DNA of 64,000 nt from Bradyrhizobium sp. RP6 (GCF_003837805.1 NZ_RQIT01000013.1:1-64000), one strand, 5' to 3'; positions 1 to 8,243 are shown, counted from the first letter of the stretch. Notes: generated by a model from the letters alone, not told the origin. Translations and numbers: made by a program.

Positions 1-114
1 GCCGACGGGCAATGGCAGGTGCGCTTCTTCAACGTGCCGATCGGCATCATCGACCAGAAAACATCGACGCTGCGGCGCTGCGCTAGCGCAGCGCCGCAGC
101 AGACCGAACCATGA
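1..114 (+). CDS. C-terminal end of a possible IS transposase/integrase (partial)
   Basis: Frame 1 is open from the window edge and stops with TGA at 112-114, giving 37 residues that begin ADGQWQVRFFNVPIGIID. The pattern G-x-W-x-V-x-F..x-G-x-I-D resembles the C-terminal barrel end of IS481-type DDE transposases. Tandem TGTTACC-type repeats just downstream would suit an IS end. The last third of the frame is translated from a perfect 30-bp palindrome. With so little sequence the family call is tentative; it could be the end of any protein. Confidence 0.4.
   Translation, partial: ADGQWQVRFFNVPIGIIDQKTSTLRRCASAAPQQTEP
70..99. repeat. Perfect 30-bp palindrome
   Basis: The arm CTGCGGCGCTGCGC is followed by TA and its exact reverse complement, with no mismatch. 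It lies inside the last codons of the partial frame at the window edge. It may be part of an IS end or a strong hairpin near the stop codon. Confidence 0.8.
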
Positions 115-119
115 ACGAC

Positions 120-161
120 TGTTACCTATCCATCCGGTCTGTTTTGTTACCCATCCATCCG
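120..161 (+). repeat. Tandem direct repeat, TGTTACCyATCCATCCG twice
   Basis: Copies at 120-136 and 145-161 differ at one base (T or C). Short tandem motifs of this kind occur at termini of some IS481-like elements, which agrees with the putative transposase end just upstream. No partner terminus is visible because the element would lie outside the window. Confidence 0.6.
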
Positions 162-247
162 CTGGACAGCGAAGCGCCGGATGAGGGGTTTCTATCCGCA
201 AAGTAAAATCGCGAGTGATGTGCTTGCGGAGGCAAACCCTCACCCGT

Positions 248-287
248 CTCGCCGCTTCGCGGCGAGCCACCCTCTCCCGCAAGGGAG
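248..287. terminator. Two adjacent hairpins after the PPOX gene
   Basis: CTCGCCGC-TTC-GCGGCGAG (248-266) is followed by CTCCC-GCAA-GGGAG (274-287), the latter with a GNRA-type tetraloop. They lie just beyond the stop of the minus-strand PPOX gene at 298, at the end of the phn operon. No T-run follows, so they could be an mRNA 3'-end stabiliser or an intergenic palindromic repeat rather than a classical terminator. Confidence 0.5.
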
Positions 288-297
288 GAAGACAGAG

Positions 298-909
298 CTA
301 CCACATCGTCGCAGCCGCGCGTTCGGGCCAGATGCGGTCGTACTCCGCGCCGCCGACCTTGTTCTTGCTCATCTCGGCGAGGATCTCGCCGGGCGTCGGC
401 AGCGTTTTCGGATCGACGCGCTTGTCGGGATTCCAGAGGTCGGAACGGACGATGGCGCGGGCACACTGGAAGTAGATTTCATCGACGTTCATCACCATGA
501 CGCTGCGCGGCGCCTTGCCTTCGACCTTGAACGAGGCCAGCAGCTCCGGATCGATCGACAGATAGGCGCGGCCGTTGGCACGGACCGCGTTGCCGGAGCC
601 GGGGATCAGGAACATCAGCGACACCCTGGGATCGCGCACGATGTTGCGCAGCGAATCGACCCGGTTGTTGCCGCGGCGGTCCGGCAGCATCAGCGTCTTG
701 GAATCGTGGATGCGGACGAAGCCGGGCAGATCGCCGCGTGGCGAGCAATCGATGCCTTCGGGCCCGATGGTGGCAAGCGCGGCAAACGGCGCCTTCTCGA
801 TGAAGATGCGGTAGAGCGGGGTGACGTGGTCGGCGACTTTCACGGTCGAGGCGTCATTGGTGGCGCCGTAGATGGCTTCCAGCTGTTCGACCGTTTCGAT
901 CACCGACAT
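298..909 (-). CDS. PPOX-type FMN-dependent flavoprotein
   Basis: A 203-residue protein of the pyridoxamine 5'-phosphate oxidase-like split-barrel superfamily, resembling the MSMEG_1061/DR2398-type subgroup. Supporting motifs are AALATIGPEGIDCSPRGD near residues 46-63 and the LPDRRGNNRVDSLRNIV segment that normally contacts FMN. The start is the ATG at 909, chosen because GAGGAGAA precedes it at good spacing; an upstream in-frame start lacks this. It follows phnN by 27 bp on the same strand, so it is probably the last gene of the phn operon. Its substrate is unknown, and it is not a standard C-P lyase component. Confidence 0.8.
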   Translation of the reverse strand: MSVIETVEQLEAIYGATNDASTVKVADHVTPLYRIFIEKAPFAALATIGPEGIDCSPRGDLPGFVRIHDSKTLMLPDRRGNNRVDSLRNIVRDPRVSLMFLIPGSGNAVRANGRAYLSIDPELLASFKVEGKAPRSVMVMNVDEIYFQCARAIVRSDLWNPDKRVDPKTLPTPGEILAEMSKNKVGGAEYDRIWPERAAATMW

Positions 910-936
910 TCCACTTTCTCCTCGTTGCATCGGCAG

Positions 937-1533
937 CTATTCGTGCCAGCCTTCATTCCTGATCACGCGGACGAGCTGGCGGCCGTGATAGTCCGCGCTG
1001 CCGGCGTTGAGGATGGTGACGTCGGCCCGCGCCGATGCGTCGTCGACGCTGCGCGACAGCCGCTCGGCGATATTGCCGTCGCTGTGTCGTGCCCGCGCGG
1101 CAAGCCGCTGCGCCAGTACATCGGGTGGCGCCGTGATCGCGACCACCACGACGTTTACATAAGCTCGGCGCAGCGTGCCGATCACCGTACGCGAGACGTT
1201 GGCAACCACGGCCCGGCCGGCGCGGATGTCGTCGTTGATCTCGAGCGGCAGGGCATAGGAATGCCCGTGCGCCTCCCAATGCACGGCAAAATCGCCGTGC
1301 TCCCGCACGCGGCGGAATTCTTCCTGGCTTATCGCAATGTTGTCCTCGTCGGCGGAGGACTCACGCGTCACGACGCGGCGCGGGAAGATGATGTCGGGAT
1401 CGTCGGCGCAGGCCGCTTGCGCCAGCCGCAGCAAAGTATCCTTGCCGGCGCCGCTGGGGCCGACCACGAGCACAAGCCGCCCGGGGCCGATGGCACCCGC
1501 CTCGTCCTGCGCCGTGGTCACGGTCTCGCTCAT
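937..1533 (-). CDS. phnN: Ribose 1,5-bisphosphate phosphokinase PhnN
   Basis: A 198-residue P-loop kinase of the guanylate-kinase-like fold. PhnN converts alpha-D-ribose 1,5-bisphosphate to PRPP with ATP, returning the C-P lyase sugar product to metabolism. The Walker A motif GPSGAGKDT is near residue 25, and FPRRVVTRES resembles the nucleotide-binding segment of the family. Its start codon overlaps the phnM stop by 4 bp (ATGA), so translation is coupled. Length and position after phnM match the family. Confidence 0.93.
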   Translation of the reverse strand: MSETVTTAQDEAGAIGPGRLVLVVGPSGAGKDTLLRLAQAACADDPDIIFPRRVVTRESSADEDNIAISQEEFRRVREHGDFAVHWEAHGHSYALPLEINDDIRAGRAVVANVSRTVIGTLRRAYVNVVVVAITAPPDVLAQRLAARARHSDGNIAERLSRSVDDASARADVTILNAGSADYHGRQLVRVIRNEGWHE

Positions 1534-2687
1534 GCGACGCGGTTCCCTTCGCGCCAGACGCTGCGGACGACGGGAACGTTGCCGGCCACGTGCACGCGGA
1601 TCAGGTCGGCGCGCTTTCCGGTCGCAATCTCTCCGCGGTCGGTGAGGCCGACCGCCTCGGCAGGCGCTTTCGTCACGGTGCGAACCGCGGCCGGCAGGCT
1701 GATCGCGGGCACATGCTCCGGCAGCTGCAGCGCGCCCATCAAAAGGCTCGAGGGGATGTAGTCCGACGACAGAATGTCGAGCAGGCCTTCGCGGGCGAGA
1801 TCGACCGCGGCGATGTTGCCGGAGTGCGAGCCGCCGCGCACGACGTTGGGCGCGCCCATCAGGATGTCGATGCCGGCCTGGTGCAGGCCGCGCGCGGCCT
1901 CCAGCGTGGTCGGGAATTCCGCCACCGAAACGCGGTCACGCACCGCGTCCGCGACGTTCTCCTCGGTGGTGTCGTCGTGGCTCGCCAGAGGGATCCTGTA
2001 TTGATGCGCCAGCGCCACGATCTCGCGCATGTTGTGCGCCGCATATTGCTTCTGATACTCGAAGCGCTTTGCGAACAGCTTGTCGAGCTCGGCATCGGTC
2101 TTGCCGCCGCCCTTGCCGCGATAATAATCGCGCAGCTTGACCTCATCGCGAAACTGGCGCTGTCCCGGCGTGTGATCCATCAGGGACATCAGCTTGACGT
2201 CGGGACGGTCGATCAGCTCCTTGGCCTCCTCGACCACGCTCGGCATCGGGATCTCGCAGCGCAGGTGCAGGAAATGGTCGGCGCGCAGTAGGCTGGCCTC
2301 GCGCGCGGTCGTGATCGCGGCAGCGAGCACGCCGGCGCGGCCATCGACTTCCTCGGCGCCGTCCTCGCGCCAGACCCGGAGCGAATCGAAAACCGTGGTG
2401 ATGCCCGAGGTCGCGAGCTGGCTGTCATAGGAGATGACGGCCGCGACCGGATTCCAGAACACCTTCGGCCGCGGCACGTAATGCGCTTCGAGGTGGTCGG
2501 TGTGGAGCTCGATCAGGCCGGGCATGATCAGGTCGCCCCCTGCGTCCTCGGCACCCGCAGGCGCCCTGCCCTCGCCGATCTCGGCGATGCGTCCGTCGGC
2601 AAGAGCGAGCCAGCCCTGCTCGATCACCTGGTCAGCCAGCACGATCCTGGCATTGGCGATCACTGTTATCTTCGGCTTGGCGTTCAT
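1530..2687 (-). CDS. phnM: Alpha-D-ribose 1-methylphosphonate 5-triphosphate diphosphatase PhnM
   Basis: A 385-residue amidohydrolase-superfamily enzyme that removes pyrophosphate from ribose 1-phosphonate 5-triphosphate before C-P bond cleavage. Metal-site and signature segments are visible: ELHTDHLEAHYVPRPKVFW, HLRCEIP, SLMDHTPGQRQF, LASHDD, GAPNVVRGGSHSGN and LSSDYIPSSL. It closely follows the canonical E. coli PhnM pattern, including the MDHTPGQRQF segment. It lies 12 bp after phnL and overlaps phnN by 4 bp. A second PhnM-like protein is encoded at 12842-14035. Confidence 0.95.
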   Translation of the reverse strand: MNAKPKITVIANARIVLADQVIEQGWLALADGRIAEIGEGRAPAGAEDAGGDLIMPGLIELHTDHLEAHYVPRPKVFWNPVAAVISYDSQLATSGITTVFDSLRVWREDGAEEVDGRAGVLAAAITTAREASLLRADHFLHLRCEIPMPSVVEEAKELIDRPDVKLMSLMDHTPGQRQFRDEVKLRDYYRGKGGGKTDAELDKLFAKRFEYQKQYAAHNMREIVALAHQYRIPLASHDDTTEENVADAVRDRVSVAEFPTTLEAARGLHQAGIDILMGAPNVVRGGSHSGNIAAVDLAREGLLDILSSDYIPSSLLMGALQLPEHVPAISLPAAVRTVTKAPAEAVGLTDRGEIATGKRADLIRVHVAGNVPVVRSVWREGNRVA

Positions 2688-2699
2688 TTCCCTCTTCCT

Positions 2700-3410
2700 T
2701 CAGGCCGCGGCGGCAAAGCTGGTGACGTCGACGATGCGGTCCGCAATCAGATGACGGATTTCGTCGTCATGGACAATGGCGACCATGGCGACGCCCTGGC
2801 GCTTCTTTTCGGCGACCAGCTCGACCACGACGGCGCGATTGGCAGCGTCGAGCGAGGCAGTCGGCTCGTCCAGCAGCAGGACCGGCAGATCCGAGATGAA
2901 GCCGCGCGCGATGTTGACGCGCTGCTGCTCGCCGCCGGAGAAGGTCGCGGGCGGAAGCTGCCAGAGCCGTTCGGGGATGCTGAGGCGATGCAGCAGCGCG
3001 CCCGCCCGATGCTGCGCATCAGGTCTGGCCAGGCCGTTGACGATCAACGGCTCGGCGACGACGTCGATGGTCGCAACGCGCGGCACAGCCCGCAAAAACT
3101 GGCTGACATAGCCGATCGTGGAGCGGCGGATGTTGAGCACCTGCCGCGGCTCGGCGGTGGCGAGATCGACCACCGTGCCGCGATGGCGGATGCCGATGCG
3201 GCCGCTATCGCAACGGTAGTTGCCGAAGATCATCTTCAGGATCGACGATTTGCCGGCGCCTGACGGCCCCGACAGCACGACGCACTCGCCGGGATTGACG
3301 TGGAAGGTCACGCCGCGCACCACCGGCAGCTCGATGCCGCCCTGCAGGTGCATCGTAAAGGTCTTCCGGGCATCGGCAACGTCGATCATGGCGGTCATCG
3401 AAAAGCTCAT
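2700..3410 (-). CDS. phnL: C-P lyase ABC-type ATPase PhnL
   Basis: A 236-residue ABC ATPase without membrane segments. PhnL is needed with PhnG, H and I for the first step, attaching the phosphonate to the ribose of a purine nucleotide. Walker A GPSGAGKSS, signature FSGGEQQR and Walker B LLLDEPTASLD are intact. The frame is open far upstream, but the ATG at 3410 overlaps the phnK stop as ATGA, which fixes the start. It belongs to the phnGHIJKLMN operon. Confidence 0.94.
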   Translation of the reverse strand: MSFSMTAMIDVADARKTFTMHLQGGIELPVVRGVTFHVNPGECVVLSGPSGAGKSSILKMIFGNYRCDSGRIGIRHRGTVVDLATAEPRQVLNIRRSTIGYVSQFLRAVPRVATIDVVAEPLIVNGLARPDAQHRAGALLHRLSIPERLWQLPPATFSGGEQQRVNIARGFISDLPVLLLDEPTASLDAANRAVVVELVAEKKRQGVAMVAIVHDDEIRHLIADRIVDVTSFAAAA

Positions 3411-4219
3411 GGCGGGAGAATCGAGGAGACGAGGAGTTGGGTATAGGGCTCGCGGGGATCGTCGAGCACCTGGTCGGTGAGGCCGGTCTCGATGACGCGG
3501 CCGCCCTTCATCACCATCACGCGATGCGACAGGAGGCGCGCGACCGCGAGATCGTGGGTGACGATGATGACGGCGAGATGCAGCTCGGCGACGAGGCTGC
3601 GCACGAGATCGAGCAGGCGCGCCTGCACCGACACGTCGAGGCCGCCGGTCGGCTCGTCCATGAACACCAGCCGCGGCTCGGTGACGAGGTTGCGGGCGAT
3701 CTGAAGACGCTGCCGCATGCCGCCGGAATAGGTCCGCGGAGCATCGTCGATGCGCGCGACATCGATCTCGACGCGGGTGAGCCAGTCCGACGCGGTCTCG
3801 CGGATGCGGCCGTAGTGATTCCAGCCCACGGCCATCAGCCGCTCGCCGACATTGGCACCCGCCGAGACCGCCATGCGCAGGCCCTGCGCGGGGTCCTGAT
3901 GCACAAAACCCCAATCGGTGCGGAACAGGAAGCGCCGCTCGGCTTCACCGAGCGTCGTGAGATCACGCGTGACGCCGTCGCGCATCCGGTAGGACACATG
4001 GCCGGCGCTCGGTGCGAGCTGGCCCGACAGCATCTGCAGAAGCGTCGACTTGCCCGAGCCTGATTCGCCGACGATCGCCAGCACCTCGCCGGGATAGAGC
4101 GCGAAGGAGACGTCGCGGCAGGCGGCGATGCGGCCGAACGACTTGCTGAGAGACTGCGCGACCAGCAGCGGCTGGTCGCTTCCGAGCGTATCGAGATCAG
4201 CCAAGTCTTGATCAACCAT
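3407..4219 (-). CDS. phnK: C-P lyase ABC-type ATPase PhnK
   Basis: A 270-residue ABC ATPase resembling dipeptide/nickel transporter ATPases but part of the C-P lyase complex, where PhnK docks on PhnJ. Walker A GESGSGKST is near residue 50, signature YSGGMRQR and Walker B LVFMDEPTGGLD follow. It overlaps phnJ by 8 bp and phnL by 4 bp. The N-terminal dozen residues before the ABC domain are slightly longer than usual. Confidence 0.94.
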   Translation of the reverse strand: MVDQDLADLDTLGSDQPLLVAQSLSKSFGRIAACRDVSFALYPGEVLAIVGESGSGKSTLLQMLSGQLAPSAGHVSYRMRDGVTRDLTTLGEAERRFLFRTDWGFVHQDPAQGLRMAVSAGANVGERLMAVGWNHYGRIRETASDWLTRVEIDVARIDDAPRTYSGGMRQRLQIARNLVTEPRLVFMDEPTGGLDVSVQARLLDLVRSLVAELHLAVIIVTHDLAVARLLSHRVMVMKGGRVIETGLTDQVLDDPREPYTQLLVSSILPP

Positions 4220-5102
4220 GTGAGCCCGCCTTCTCCCTGTATGGCGCGGCGCTGAGGCTGCCGTAATGGCCGGCGGCCTGGCGGCCCTCGCAATAATCGG
4301 TGTCCGAGCAGACGAACATCCGCCCGCCCTTGTCGTCGGTGACGATCTCGTCGAGATAGGAATTTTCCGCCCCGCAGAGCGCGCAAGGCGCGTTGAACCG
4401 GTACGGCTCGAACGGGTGATCCTCGAAATCGAGCGAGACCACCTGCGTATAGGGCGGGATCGCGTAGATGCGCTTCTCGCGGCCGGCGCCGAACAATTGC
4501 AGCGCGGGGCAATTGTCCATCTTGGGATTGTCGAATTTCGGCGTCGGCGACGGATCCATCACGTAGCGCGCGTTCACCCTCACTGGATAGGCGTAGGCGG
4601 TCGCGATATGGCCGAAGCGCGCGATGTCCTCGTAGAGCTTCACATGCATCAGGCCGTATTCGGCTAGCGCGTGCATGCGCCGCGTCTCGGTCTCGCGCGG
4701 CTCGAGGAAACGCAACGGCTCGGGGATCGGCACCTGATAAACCAGCACCTGGTTTTCATTCAGCGCCCTCTCCGGGATGCGGTGACGGGTCTGGATCACC
4801 GTCGCCTCCGCCGTTGCGGTCGTCGTCGCAACGCCCGCTGTCTTGGCGAAGAACTTTCGGATCGAGATCGCGTTGGTCGTGTCGTCGGAGCCCTGGTCGA
4901 TCACCTTGAGCACGTCCTGGGGACCGAGGATTGCGGCGGTGACCTGCACGCCGCCGGTGCCCCAGCCATACGGCATCGGCATTTCGCGGCTGGCGAACGG
5001 CACCTGGTAGCCGGGAATGGCGATGGCTTTCAGGATCGCGCGGCGGATCATCCGCTTGGTCTGCTCGTCGAGATAGGCGAAGTTGTAGGCGGGCGCGTTC
5101 AT
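4212..5102 (-). CDS. phnJ: Alpha-D-ribose 1-methylphosphonate 5-phosphate C-P lyase PhnJ
   Basis: The 296-residue radical SAM enzyme that cleaves the C-P bond to release the alkane and ribose 1,2-cyclic phosphate 5-phosphate. The iron-sulfur and catalytic cysteines are present as Cys240, Cys243, Cys265 and Cys271 in CALC and CSDTDYC, each one residue lower than the E. coli numbering (241, 244, 266, 272). The glycine of IPGYQVPF is Gly31, matching E. coli Gly32, the proposed glycyl radical site. The start overlaps the phnI stop as ATGA. The enzyme looks fully intact. Confidence 0.96.
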   Translation of the reverse strand: MNAPAYNFAYLDEQTKRMIRRAILKAIAIPGYQVPFASREMPMPYGWGTGGVQVTAAILGPQDVLKVIDQGSDDTTNAISIRKFFAKTAGVATTTATAEATVIQTRHRIPERALNENQVLVYQVPIPEPLRFLEPRETETRRMHALAEYGLMHVKLYEDIARFGHIATAYAYPVRVNARYVMDPSPTPKFDNPKMDNCPALQLFGAGREKRIYAIPPYTQVVSLDFEDHPFEPYRFNAPCALCGAENSYLDEIVTDDKGGRMFVCSDTDYCEGRQAAGHYGSLSAAPYREKAGSHG

Positions 5103-6202
5103 TCCGCGGCCTCCTTCATGGCATCAGACGCATTGGCATCGGCGAACTCCTGCCGCAGCTTGCGCAGCAGGCCGAGTTCGGACTGGAAGTCGACATAGTG
5201 CGGCAGCTTCAGGTGCTCGACGAAACCGGTCGCCTGGACGTTGTCCGAATGCGACATCACGAACTCCTCGTCCTGCGCCGGTGCCAGCGCCTCCTCGCCG
5301 AGCTCGCGGGCGCGCAATGCGCGATCGACCAGGGCCATCGACATGGTCTTGCGCTCGCTCTGGCCGAAGGCAAGGCCGTAGCCGCGGGTGAAGCACGGGG
5401 CTTCCGTGGCAGACCCCTTGAACTGGTTGACCATCTGGCACTCGGTCAGCTCGATCGAACCGAGCGGCACGGCGAAGCCGGCGTCTTCGGCGAAGAACTC
5501 CACCTCGACCTCGCCGAAGCGGATCTCGCCGGCGAAGGGATGATTGCGGCCATAACCGCGCTGGGTGGAATAGCCCATCGCCAGCAAAAATCCTTCGTCG
5601 CCCCGCGCGAGGTTCTGCAGGCGCAAATCGCGATCCGCCGGAAAGTTCAGCGGCTCGCGAGTGAGATCGCCGACGCTGGCGCCATCCTCGGCTTGCGGCG
5701 AGGATTCGATCAGCCCGTCGCGGCCGAGAATGTCGGTCACGCGCGGCGTTGGGGCAGTGGACGCTTCAGCCGTCGCTGGGGCGTCGGGAACGAAGCCTTC
5801 GGCGAGCGAGGGGTCGAGCAGGCGATGGGTATAGTCGAAGGTCGGCCCGAGGATCTGCCCGCCTGGAATATCCTTGAAGGTCGAGGACACGCGCCGCTGC
5901 ACCCGCATGGCGCCGGTGTCGACCGGTTCGCTGGCGCCGAAACGCGGCAGCGTGGCGCGGAAGGCACGGACCAGGAAGATCGCCTCGATCAGATCCCCGC
6001 GCGCCTGCTTGATCGCCAGCGCCGCGAGCTCGCGGTCATAGAGCGAGCCTTCGCTCATGACGCGATCGACGGCAAGGCCCAGCTGCTCCGAGATCTGATC
6101 CAGCGAAATCTCCGCAACGCTCTGGTCGCCGCGCCGCTTATGCGCGAGCAGGCGATGGGCGTTCTCGATGGCGCGCTCGCCACCTTTGACTGCGACATAC
6201 AT
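5099..6202 (-). CDS. phnI: C-P lyase core complex subunit PhnI
   Basis: A 367-residue PhnI, the nucleosidase subunit that with PhnG, H and L couples phosphonate to ribose triphosphate. It begins MYVAVKGGERAIENAHRLLA, the typical family N-terminus, and contains FALGYSTQRGYGRNHPF-like and HVEFLKLPHYVDF-like segments (here LLAMGYSTQRGYGRNHPF and FVEHLKLPHYVDFQSE). It starts 4 bp after phnH and overlaps phnJ by 4 bp. Length matches the family. Confidence 0.95.
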   Translation of the reverse strand: MYVAVKGGERAIENAHRLLAHKRRGDQSVAEISLDQISEQLGLAVDRVMSEGSLYDRELAALAIKQARGDLIEAIFLVRAFRATLPRFGASEPVDTGAMRVQRRVSSTFKDIPGGQILGPTFDYTHRLLDPSLAEGFVPDAPATAEASTAPTPRVTDILGRDGLIESSPQAEDGASVGDLTREPLNFPADRDLRLQNLARGDEGFLLAMGYSTQRGYGRNHPFAGEIRFGEVEVEFFAEDAGFAVPLGSIELTECQMVNQFKGSATEAPCFTRGYGLAFGQSERKTMSMALVDRALRARELGEEALAPAQDEEFVMSHSDNVQATGFVEHLKLPHYVDFQSELGLLRKLRQEFADANASDAMKEAAE

Positions 6203-6206
6203 GCTT

Positions 6207-6815
6207 TCAGCTTCCCTTGCTCACGACGCGCGTGGTGCGGGGAATCGCGACCACGGCGTCATCGGCGACCAGCACCACATCGATGCCGCGCGGAAACAGC
6301 GCTTCGTTGATCTGCAGGCGCTCGAACAGGTCGAAAGGCTTGATCGACGCTTTCAGCGTCGCGACCCCGTCGATCCCGGGGCCGCGCAGCTCGAAGCCGC
6401 GCCCGGAGGTGAAGCTGTCGATCTGGACGATCACAGTGGTCGAGCGGTCCGGATACTCGCCGGTGCCGAGCGCGAAGGACTCGAACGAAGGCAGGGCGCC
6501 ACCGTCGCCGACGAGCGCGAACGAGGCGACCGACGAATCCTGCACCACCGGCGCGCCGGTGTGGAACTTGAGCCACTTCGTCACGTCGGCACTCTCCGCC
6601 ATCCGCGCATCGAGCCAGAGCGGCGTGTCGTGGTCGAACAGCGTCAGCGCGATAGCGGCGGTGCCGCGCATCATCGTATCAGGCGCTCCCGCCATCGGCA
6701 CGATGCGCTGGACAGATCCCGGCCGCGCCATCGCGTCCATGACCGAGCGAAAGGTCGATTGCGCCGACAGCACCTTGTCGGCAAAACCCGGCGGCAGTTC
6801 CGCAATAGTGGTCAT
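6207..6815 (-). CDS. phnH: C-P lyase core complex subunit PhnH
   Basis: A 202-residue PhnH, a core C-P lyase subunit with a PLP-transferase-like fold but no cofactor. FRSVMDAMARPGSVQRI near the N-terminus and GFELRGPGIDG in the C-terminal half are family hallmarks. The ATG at 6815 is chosen over an earlier in-frame ATG because it follows the phnG stop by 4 bp and yields the conserved start MTTIAELPPGF. It belongs to the phnG-N operon. Confidence 0.93.
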   Translation of the reverse strand: MTTIAELPPGFADKVLSAQSTFRSVMDAMARPGSVQRIVPMAGAPDTMMRGTAAIALTLFDHDTPLWLDARMAESADVTKWLKFHTGAPVVQDSSVASFALVGDGGALPSFESFALGTGEYPDRSTTVIVQIDSFTSGRGFELRGPGIDGVATLKASIKPFDLFERLQINEALFPRGIDVVLVADDAVVAIPRTTRVVSKGS

Positions 6816-6819
6816 GATC

Positions 6820-7284
6820 TCAGCCCTCACCGCGCACCATGGTGTAGAAATCAACCTTCGTCGCGGCGGTCTCCGCCGCCGCCTGCTGGCGCCGAATCAT
6901 AAGCTGCTCTCGCAAGGGCGCGATGACACCCCGCTCCACCGCGCCGCCGTGATCACGGGACTGCATCAGCGCATCGCACAGCGCGATCAGCCGCGCCTTG
7001 TCACCGTCGCGGCCGAGCGTGTAGCCGAACCCGACCTCACCGCTTGCAAGCCGTACCGCGGCGCGCGAGACCGTGGCTTCGCCGAGATTGAACGGTGCGC
7101 CATCGCCGCCGACCCGGCCGCGCAGCATGACGAGGCCGTTCTCCGGCGTGCGCAAATCCTGATGGTCCGGGAGGGACAAGTTGCGGAGGCGAGCGGCGAT
7201 CTCGCCCGCCTCCGCGTGCGCCAGCACCGCCATTGCGGCCTTGCGCTGGGCTTGCTGGTTGTTGTGCTGCGTCACCTGGTCCAC
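6820..7284 (-). CDS. phnG: C-P lyase core complex subunit PhnG
   Basis: A 154-residue PhnG, first gene of the core operon. The segments LRTPENGLVMLRGRVGGDG, FNLGEATVSRAAVRL and GFGYTLGRD are typical of the family. The listed start is GTG at 7284; a second GTG at 7275 is equally possible, and no strong ribosome-binding site separates them. Upstream, at 7311-7369, lie a Pho-box-like element, a -10-like hexamer and a PhnF-type palindrome. Confidence 0.92.
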   Translation of the reverse strand: MDQVTQHNNQQAQRKAAMAVLAHAEAGEIAARLRNLSLPDHQDLRTPENGLVMLRGRVGGDGAPFNLGEATVSRAAVRLASGEVGFGYTLGRDGDKARLIALCDALMQSRDHGGAVERGVIAPLREQLMIRRQQAAAETAATKVDFYTMVRGEG

Positions 7285-7310
7285 CGAACTTTCTATAGAA
7301 TTGCCGCATC

Positions 7311-7338
7311 GAAGTTGTCTATGTTAATAGACAACTTC
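7311..7338. promoter_or_regulatory. Putative PhnF operator: perfect 12-4-12 palindrome
   Basis: GAAGTTGTCTAT, spacer GTTA, then ATAGACAACTTC: arms match without error. The GTCTAT/ATAGAC core fits operators of HutC-subfamily GntR regulators, the group PhnF belongs to, and phnF starts 64 bp away. It overlaps the last three bases of the -10-like hexamer of the phnG promoter, so binding should block transcription of phnGHIJKLMN and perhaps adjust phnF expression. Binding itself is inferred. Confidence 0.8.
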
Positions 7339-7369
7339 ATACCGACGCGCCATGACTGTTTCGTGACAA
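7336..7369 (-). promoter_or_regulatory. Putative PhoB-dependent promoter of phnG (Pho box plus -10)
   Basis: On the minus strand TTGTCACGAAACAGTCAT (7369 to 7352) is two 7-mers, TTGTCAC and CAGTCAT, separated by 4 bases, the layout of the consensus CTGTCAT-N4-CTGTCAT. Exactly 10 bases later comes TATGAA (7341 to 7336), a -10-like hexamer; 10-11 bp is the usual Pho-box to -10 distance. Transcription would start about 45 bp before phnG. Confidence 0.65.
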
Positions 7370-7401
7370 TGATGTGATTTCTGGAGTAGGTTTCCCGCGA
7401 C

Positions 7402-8133
7402 ATGAGCATGCAGGACACAGCCTCCTCGGGCGTCGCGCTATGGCGCCTCGTAGCCGACGGCATCGAGCGCGGCATCGCCGACGGCCGCTTTGCGGCCGGC
7501 GACAAGCTGCCGGGCGAGATGGAGATCGCCGGAACCTACCGCGTCAACCGCCACACCGTGCGGCGCGCGCTGGCAGCCCTTGCCGAGCGCGGCCTGGTGC
7601 GGGCCGAGCGCGGCAGCGGAACCTATGTCGAGGCGCAGAAGCTCGCCTATCCGCTGCGCTCGCGCACGCGTTTTTCCGAGATCGTCGGTGCCGGCGGCCG
7701 CGAACCGAATGGACGGCTGATCGAGGCGACCGACGATATCGCGACGCGCGAGCTCGCACGGGAGCTGGGACTGAAGACCGGCGCGCCCCTGGTGCGGATC
7801 GAAGCGATCCGCCTCGCCGACCGCACGCCGATCTGTGTATCCACGACATGGGTTTCAGCGGACCTGTTCCCGGATGCGGGCGCCGTGTTCGCGGCAACGC
7901 GCTCGATGACGAAACTGCTGGAGCATTTTGGCGTGCGCGACTATCGCCGCGGCGCGACCCGAATCACCGCCGGCATCGTCGACGCCACCGACGCCGCACG
8001 GCTCGATCTGGCGCTGGGGCGACCGATCCTGGTGGTGGACGCCACCGACCACGATCTCACGGGCAAGCCGCTGGTGACGAAGCATTCGCGCTTTGCCGCA
8101 GAGCGGGTGGAGTTTCTGGTGGAGAACGGGTGA
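7402..8133 (+). CDS. phnF: Phosphonate operon GntR/HutC-type regulator PhnF
   Basis: A 243-residue GntR-family repressor. Residues 10-77 form the winged helix (GIERGIADGRFAAGDKLPGEMEIAGTYRVNRHTVRRALAALAERGLV; wing RAERGSGTYV), and the rest is a UTRA ligand domain typical of the HutC subfamily. It is divergent from phnG and separated from it by a 117-bp region holding a perfect palindrome at 7311-7338, its likely site. It probably senses a phosphonate, phosphate or C-P lyase intermediate. The start is the first ATG. Confidence 0.9.
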   Translation: MSMQDTASSGVALWRLVADGIERGIADGRFAAGDKLPGEMEIAGTYRVNRHTVRRALAALAERGLVRAERGSGTYVEAQKLAYPLRSRTRFSEIVGAGGREPNGRLIEATDDIATRELARELGLKTGAPLVRIEAIRLADRTPICVSTTWVSADLFPDAGAVFAATRSMTKLLEHFGVRDYRRGATRITAGIVDATDAARLDLALGRPILVVDATDHDLTGKPLVTKHSRFAAERVEFLVENG

Positions 8134-8243
8134 GATGCCTGCTCTCGCTCTCCCGTTCTCATGCAGGGCTATCGCCTATGAGTTCGTTCTTGGCAGGGGC
8201 CTGAGCGAGCGCCTCGTCCTTCGAGACGACCGCTTTGCGGTCT

